Of a stretch of DNA of 64,000 nucleotides, positions 60,501 to 64,000 are shown one piece after another. The notes beneath the pieces were generated by a model. It made no database searches. It saw nothing but the letters and a program-made list of their open reading frames with translations, and was not told the origin of the DNA. How positions within the stretch are numbered: the first letter of the stretch is position 1; every line of letters starts with the position of its first letter. The position numbers were made by a program, and so were the translations under genes. This DNA is from Nitrospirota bacterium (GTDB lineage: Bacteria > Nitrospirota_A > Leptospirillia > Leptospirillales > Leptospirillaceae), in assembly GCA_021838585.1 (NCBI GenBank), contig JAKCDE010000001.1, positions 127,354 to 191,353 on the forward strand. The letters run 5' to 3'.

Positions 60501-63410
60501 ATGGATCACTCGCCAAGGGGAAACGAAGACGCCGGAAACGAGTCCCTGTTTCGGGAGATCGTCGAAACCGCCGACTTCGGGGTCGGGGTCATCAACAAAA
60601 ACGGCTCCTACCTCTTTGCCAACCGGAAATGGGCCGAAATGACCGGATACGCCCCGGAGGAGATCCTTTCCCGAAGTGTATCGGACATCACCCTCCCGGA
60701 AGATCTCGACGAAACTCGACAAAAGGTCCGGGATCTTTTCTCCGGCTCCATCTCCTCCTATACAATTGAGAAACGGATTCGCAGACAGGACGGAAGCTGG
60801 TTCTGGGGGAAGGTGGTCGCAACGCCCCTGAAAGACAAAGCGGGGAACGTGACGGCCATCAATGGCCTCATTGCCGACATCACCCCCCAAAAACAGGCTC
60901 TGAAGAGAATCGAAACGGATGCTGCGATCCAACGGCTGGCCTCAAGAATCACCGCTCATTCGTTGACCCTTGCCGATTCCTCCACTCTTCTCCAGAACCT
61001 CGCCGACATTCTTGTCGACGACTCCCCTTTCCAGTTTTCTGCCTTTTACAGAGAGTCCGGGGAACCCTTAGCCATTGCAAAATCGTCCAGAAGCGTCCAG
61101 GGACCCGACGAGACCGTCATCCAGACTCTTGTATCAAAAACCCACGAGGAAACCCGGCCTGTCGTCAAAAAAATTGGCCCAGGGAAACAAAAAAGCGTCC
61201 AAATGATCGGGCTTCCGATCACCCGCATGGATCGTCCGTGGGGAGTCCTCGTCCTCGCCGCTTTTCCGGAAGATCGCCTCTTAGACGATCCCCTTCCGAT
61301 GCTTGACGTTCTTGTCGGAAGCATTTCCGCGGTGCTGGAATCGGAAAGCTTGGCCGGGATCAACCGGGCCCTTCGCCGGATCAGCCGACTGATCGGGAGC
61401 CGGCCGACTCCCTCCCACCTCTTCGAGGAGACATGCCGGACCCTCGTCGACGACGGAGGCCTTCTGGATGCCGCCATCCTGCGTTTCGAGCCTGACACCC
61501 TAAGCCTCGTCCCCGTCGTGGTGCGGGGCAATCTCGAAAATGCGGGCGAGGCTGTCCGTAAGATGCGTTTCAACCTTTCTCCCGGCCACAGCGATAATCT
61601 GACTGGGATGGCGGAAGCCGTCCGGACCGGCCTTCCCGTCCTCACCCAGGATTTCTCCGAACGCTTCAGCCAGCCCGGCCTCGAGCAGATGCAGAAATGG
61701 GCCCGGCGATTCCACTGGCGCTCGGGGGCATCCTTCCCCCTTTACTCCCAGGCTCCGGGCCCCCCGGGGTTCCCCTCTTTTTCCAGGGGCAGGGTCATCG
61801 GTTTACTGACCGTCACATCCAAAGAGACGGGCTTTTTCCATGACAGGCTCGTCCAGCTCCTCGAGGAGGCAGCCAACATCCTGGGGGTGGCGCTCGACCG
61901 CCATGAAGAGGACCGGATCCATGCAGAGTCCCGGGACAAACTCTCCAGGGTGACCGAACTCTATGCCGCCTTGAATGGCATCAACAGGCTCGTGAACCAG
62001 CGACCTTCCGAACAGGGTCTTTTTGACGAGACCTGCCGGATCATCAACGAAATCGGCATGCTCTACCTGGTGAGGATCCTGGCCGTCGATTGCGAGGCCG
62101 ACATGCTGAAACCGGTCGCTGTCCATGCCCGGTCCGAATCCATGGTTTCCTTTTTTCGGGAGCTCACCTACCGGACCGACCCGGAAACCCGGGAAAAACT
62201 TCGGAACTTGAGTCCCCAGGCCTGTCTTGTCAAAAAGAAGCCGGTCATCCACCACAATCTGGTCAAGGAGCTCGAATCGATCGGTCTGGGAACTCTGTCG
62301 GCCAAGGCGATAGAATTCGGCCTCTGGTCCCAGGGATCCTTTCCGGTCACCCGCAATGGTCAGGTTTCCTACATCCTCTCGGCCTTCGCCGAACGGGTGG
62401 GATTTTTCGACGGGCCGCTCGTCTCCCTTCTCGAGGAGATCTCCCGGACCCTCTCCACGGCCCTCGACAATCTTGATCGGGACCGCGAGAAACAAAAGGC
62501 GGAAGAGGCCCTCAAGAGTTCCGAGGAAAAATATCGACTTCTGATGGAGGAGGCGGGAGACGGAATCCTCATCGTCGACATTGAAACGGAAACTGTTGTC
62601 GACGCGAATCGACAGGCCTGCCGTCTCTTCGGAGCCATGAAATCGGACCTGGTCGGGCTCAAAAAAGTCGCCCTTTTCCCCCAGTCTTCCGTTCACCTAA
62701 CCTCGGAAGATCCTCGTCCACCTTTGTCTCCCTCAGATTGGGAAATGGATGATAGGCCAGTTCGCTACCACATCCAAAATCCCCTCGAAGGCCCCCGGGA
62801 GGTTGAGGTCCTCGAGTCCCGCATCAATTGGCGGGACAGACCGCTCCTTCAGATACGGCTTCGGGACGTGACCGACCTCCATTTTTACGAGAGCGAACTC
62901 AAACGGATGGCTCGCGAAGACTCTCTCACAGGACTCCTGAACCGGCATGCCCTCTGGAATGAACTCGAGAGCATTCTGGCAGAGTCCTCGCCCAAACTCC
63001 GGATCGCCCTGTTCTACATCGACCTCGATAATTTCAAAATCATCAACGACACCTATGGCCACGAAACAGGGGACAGACTCTTGAAAATCGTAAGCCAGAG
63101 ACTCAAAACCGCGGTACGGGAAAACGAAATCGTCGCTCGTGTCGGGGGGGACGAATTTCTTGTGCTTGCGACAGATTCGATCTCTCGGGAGCGGGTCGAA
63201 AGGATCGCCAAACGCATTCTTTCGGTCCTCGAGGTCCCGGTCAGCCTGAACGGGCAAGAATTTACGATTCATGCAAGCCTTGGGATCAGCTTCTTCCCTG
63301 ACGATGCCGCCAATCCCGAGGATCTGATCAGGACGGCCGACAATGCGATGTACCGCTCGAAGCGGGAAGGTCGGAACCGCTTCACCTTTCACGCGATTCC
63401 CGCGGACTAG
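60501..63410 (+). CDS. Multi-sensor diguanylate cyclase (PAS-GAF-GAF-GAF-PAS-GGDEF)
   Basis: 969 aa, cytosolic (no membrane helix). An N-terminal PAS (about 15-125, FGVGVINKNGSYLFANRKWA with its PAC tail) is followed by about three GAF-like segments (about 150-285, 290-460 and 475-670; two begin with the similar RISRLIGSRPTPSHLFEETC and INRLVNQRPSEQGLFDETC). Then a second PAS (about 690-800) and a C-terminal GGDEF domain with DSLTGLLNRHAL, FYIDLDNFKIINDTYG and intact ARVGGDEFLVL. The inhibitory site reads RENE rather than RxxD. ATG 60501 has GGAG five bases upstream. The 120-base gap after mtnB is A+T-rich (AAGATAAAAAAGGATATT) and probably holds its promoter. Confidence 0.9.
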   Translation: MDHSPRGNEDAGNESLFREIVETADFGVGVINKNGSYLFANRKWAEMTGYAPEEILSRSVSDITLPEDLDETRQKVRDLFSGSISSYTIEKRIRRQDGSWFWGKVVATPLKDKAGNVTAINGLIADITPQKQALKRIETDAAIQRLASRITAHSLTLADSSTLLQNLADILVDDSPFQFSAFYRESGEPLAIAKSSRSVQGPDETVIQTLVSKTHEETRPVVKKIGPGKQKSVQMIGLPITRMDRPWGVLVLAAFPEDRLLDDPLPMLDVLVGSISAVLESESLAGINRALRRISRLIGSRPTPSHLFEETCRTLVDDGGLLDAAILRFEPDTLSLVPVVVRGNLENAGEAVRKMRFNLSPGHSDNLTGMAEAVRTGLPVLTQDFSERFSQPGLEQMQKWARRFHWRSGASFPLYSQAPGPPGFPSFSRGRVIGLLTVTSKETGFFHDRLVQLLEEAANILGVALDRHEEDRIHAESRDKLSRVTELYAALNGINRLVNQRPSEQGLFDETCRIINEIGMLYLVRILAVDCEADMLKPVAVHARSESMVSFFRELTYRTDPETREKLRNLSPQACLVKKKPVIHHNLVKELESIGLGTLSAKAIEFGLWSQGSFPVTRNGQVSYILSAFAERVGFFDGPLVSLLEEISRTLSTALDNLDRDREKQKAEEALKSSEEKYRLLMEEAGDGILIVDIETETVVDANRQACRLFGAMKSDLVGLKKVALFPQSSVHLTSEDPRPPLSPSDWEMDDRPVRYHIQNPLEGPREVEVLESRINWRDRPLLQIRLRDVTDLHFYESELKRMAREDSLTGLLNRHALWNELESILAESSPKLRIALFYIDLDNFKIINDTYGHETGDRLLKIVSQRLKTAVRENEIVARVGGDEFLVLATDSISRERVERIAKRILSVLEVPVSLNGQEFTIHASLGISFFPDDAANPEDLIRTADNAMYRSKREGRNRFTFHAIPAD

Positions 63411-63477
63411 AATCACCCACACCGAGTCCGCAAGGCTTTGGAATCCTTCCTCAAACCGCTCGAAACGTGTTCTCCGC

Positions 63478-63506
63478 TTGCCCCTCCCCCCCGCCTCTGG
63501 TAGAAT
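63478..63506 (+). promoter_or_regulatory. Promoter of tRNA-Cys
   Basis: TTGCCC (63478-63483), 17-base spacer, TAGAAT (63501-63506). Transcription would begin about 20 bases before the mature tRNA 5' end. Confidence 0.55.
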
Positions 63507-63531
63507 CTTTCGGTCCGTACTTCTCCAATAC

Positions 63532-63606
<75 letters not shown>

Positions 63607-63642
63607 ATTCCAGAGCCATTTTATCAGAAAAACGCCGTAAAA

Positions 63643-63662
63643 CTCCGGACTTCAGTCCGGAG
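63643..63662. repeat. Left-end-type hairpin of an IS200/IS605-group element
   Basis: CTCCGGACT, two bases, AGTCCGGAG: perfect 9-base arms between tRNA-Cys and tnpB. IS200/IS605 elements carry imperfect or perfect subterminal hairpins recognised by their single-strand transposase, and GGACTTCAGTCC-type hairpins are common at tnpB left ends. The exact left terminus, somewhere in 63607-63642, is not determined. Confidence 0.6.
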
Positions 63663-63698
63663 ATATAAGGCGTGCTTTGGTGTGTGAGAATGGGACCC

Positions 63699-64000
63699 AT
63701 GAAACACCTTCGAGCCTTCAAATTCCGCCTCGTTCCGACTCCCGAACAGGAGAGACTCCTGTCCCGCCATGCGGGATGCGTCCGGTTCGTCTGGAACAAG
63801 GCTCTCGACCTCCAGAAGAAGCGTCTCGATGGCGGGATCCCCCTCCTCTCCTACGGGGACTTGGCCAAGCTCTTGACCCTGTGGCGGTCGAGCGAGGACT
63901 ACGGGTTCCTGGCCCTCGGTCCTTCACAGCCCCAGCAGCAGACCCTCAAGAACCTCGACCGGGCCATGTGGGAGGCTCTTGACCGGAAGAACCCCAAGAG
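63699..64000 (+). mobile_element. tnpB: tnpB (OrfB) of an IS200/IS605-type element, cut by the window end
   Basis: The first 100 codons are in the window and still open at 64000. The N-terminal helix-turn-helix domain of TnpB is clear: MKHLRAFKFRLVPTPEQERL, CVRFVWNKALDLQKKR, LAKLLTLWR, and then PQQQTLKNLDRAMWEALDRK. TnpB proteins are RNA-guided nucleases related to Cas12 that keep the element in place. No tnpA lies in the 90 bases upstream, so this may be a tnpB-only (IS1341-like) element unless tnpA follows. An in-frame ATG at 63690 is an alternative start. Confidence 0.9.

Overview
The window reads as chromosome from an acidophilic, chemolithoautotrophic Nitrospirota bacterium, most likely Leptospirillum (group II/III type). 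The assignment is inferred from gene content. The window carries a reductive TCA cycle set of the Hydrogenobacter/Leptospirillum type, in which citrate is cleaved in two steps by citryl-CoA synthetase and citryl-CoA lyase. It also has hopanoid synthesis (hpnH), arsenic methylation (arsM), a RuBisCO-like protein inside a methionine-salvage operon, and meso-DAP-type peptidoglycan genes. There is one tRNA (Cys), no rRNA and no CRISPR array.

Layout. 1-2.0 kb: a lipoprotein and a small anchored protein, divergent. 2.0-5.4 kb: tig-clpP-clpX (minus). 5.8-11.8 kb: hemY, a PPP-type phosphatase and hpnH, glk-pgl, and a small anchored protein. 11.9-33.5 kb: one very long, tightly overlapping minus-strand division and cell-wall (dcw) operon. 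It runs mraZ-rsmH-ftsL-ftsI-murE-murF-mraY-murD-ftsW-murG-murC-murB-ddl-ftsQ-ftsA-ftsZ-pgeF-yggS-proC-yggT-divIVA-DUF167. It is driven by a near-consensus promoter followed by three MraZ boxes. 33.6-34.5 kb: an FmdB-type zinc ribbon protein and a lipoprotein. 34.6-46.0 kb: peroxiredoxin and carbon fixation (sucCD, frdAB, a PsiE-like protein, ccl, acn, a 54-aa membrane protein, ccsB, ccsA), all minus strand and cut into units by clear intrinsic terminators.

46.4-51.9 kb holds the most interesting locus. lexA sits under a promoter with an overlapping palindrome and is followed without gaps by a Rad51/RadA-like protein lacking a P-loop, a 91-aa protein, and a family-B DNA polymerase with a degenerate proofreading domain. 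I infer a damage-inducible DNA synthesis cassette analogous to, but not homologous in composition with, the lexA-imuA-imuB-dnaE2 cassettes. A methyltransferase and a HEPN-domain protein follow. 51.9-57.4 kb: arsM, a diguanylate cyclase, the emrAB efflux pump and a small membrane protein. 57.4-60.4 kb: mtnD-mtnW(RuBisCO-like)-mtnX-mtnB, translationally coupled. 60.5-63.4 kb: a large PAS/GAF/GGDEF sensor. 63.5-64.0 kb: tRNA-Cys with an IS200/IS605-type tnpB just behind it, cut by the window end.

Start codons were often moved inward from the longest possible frame where a Shine-Dalgarno sequence or a 4-nt stop/start overlap decides. All functions rest on reading motifs; no database search was possible.
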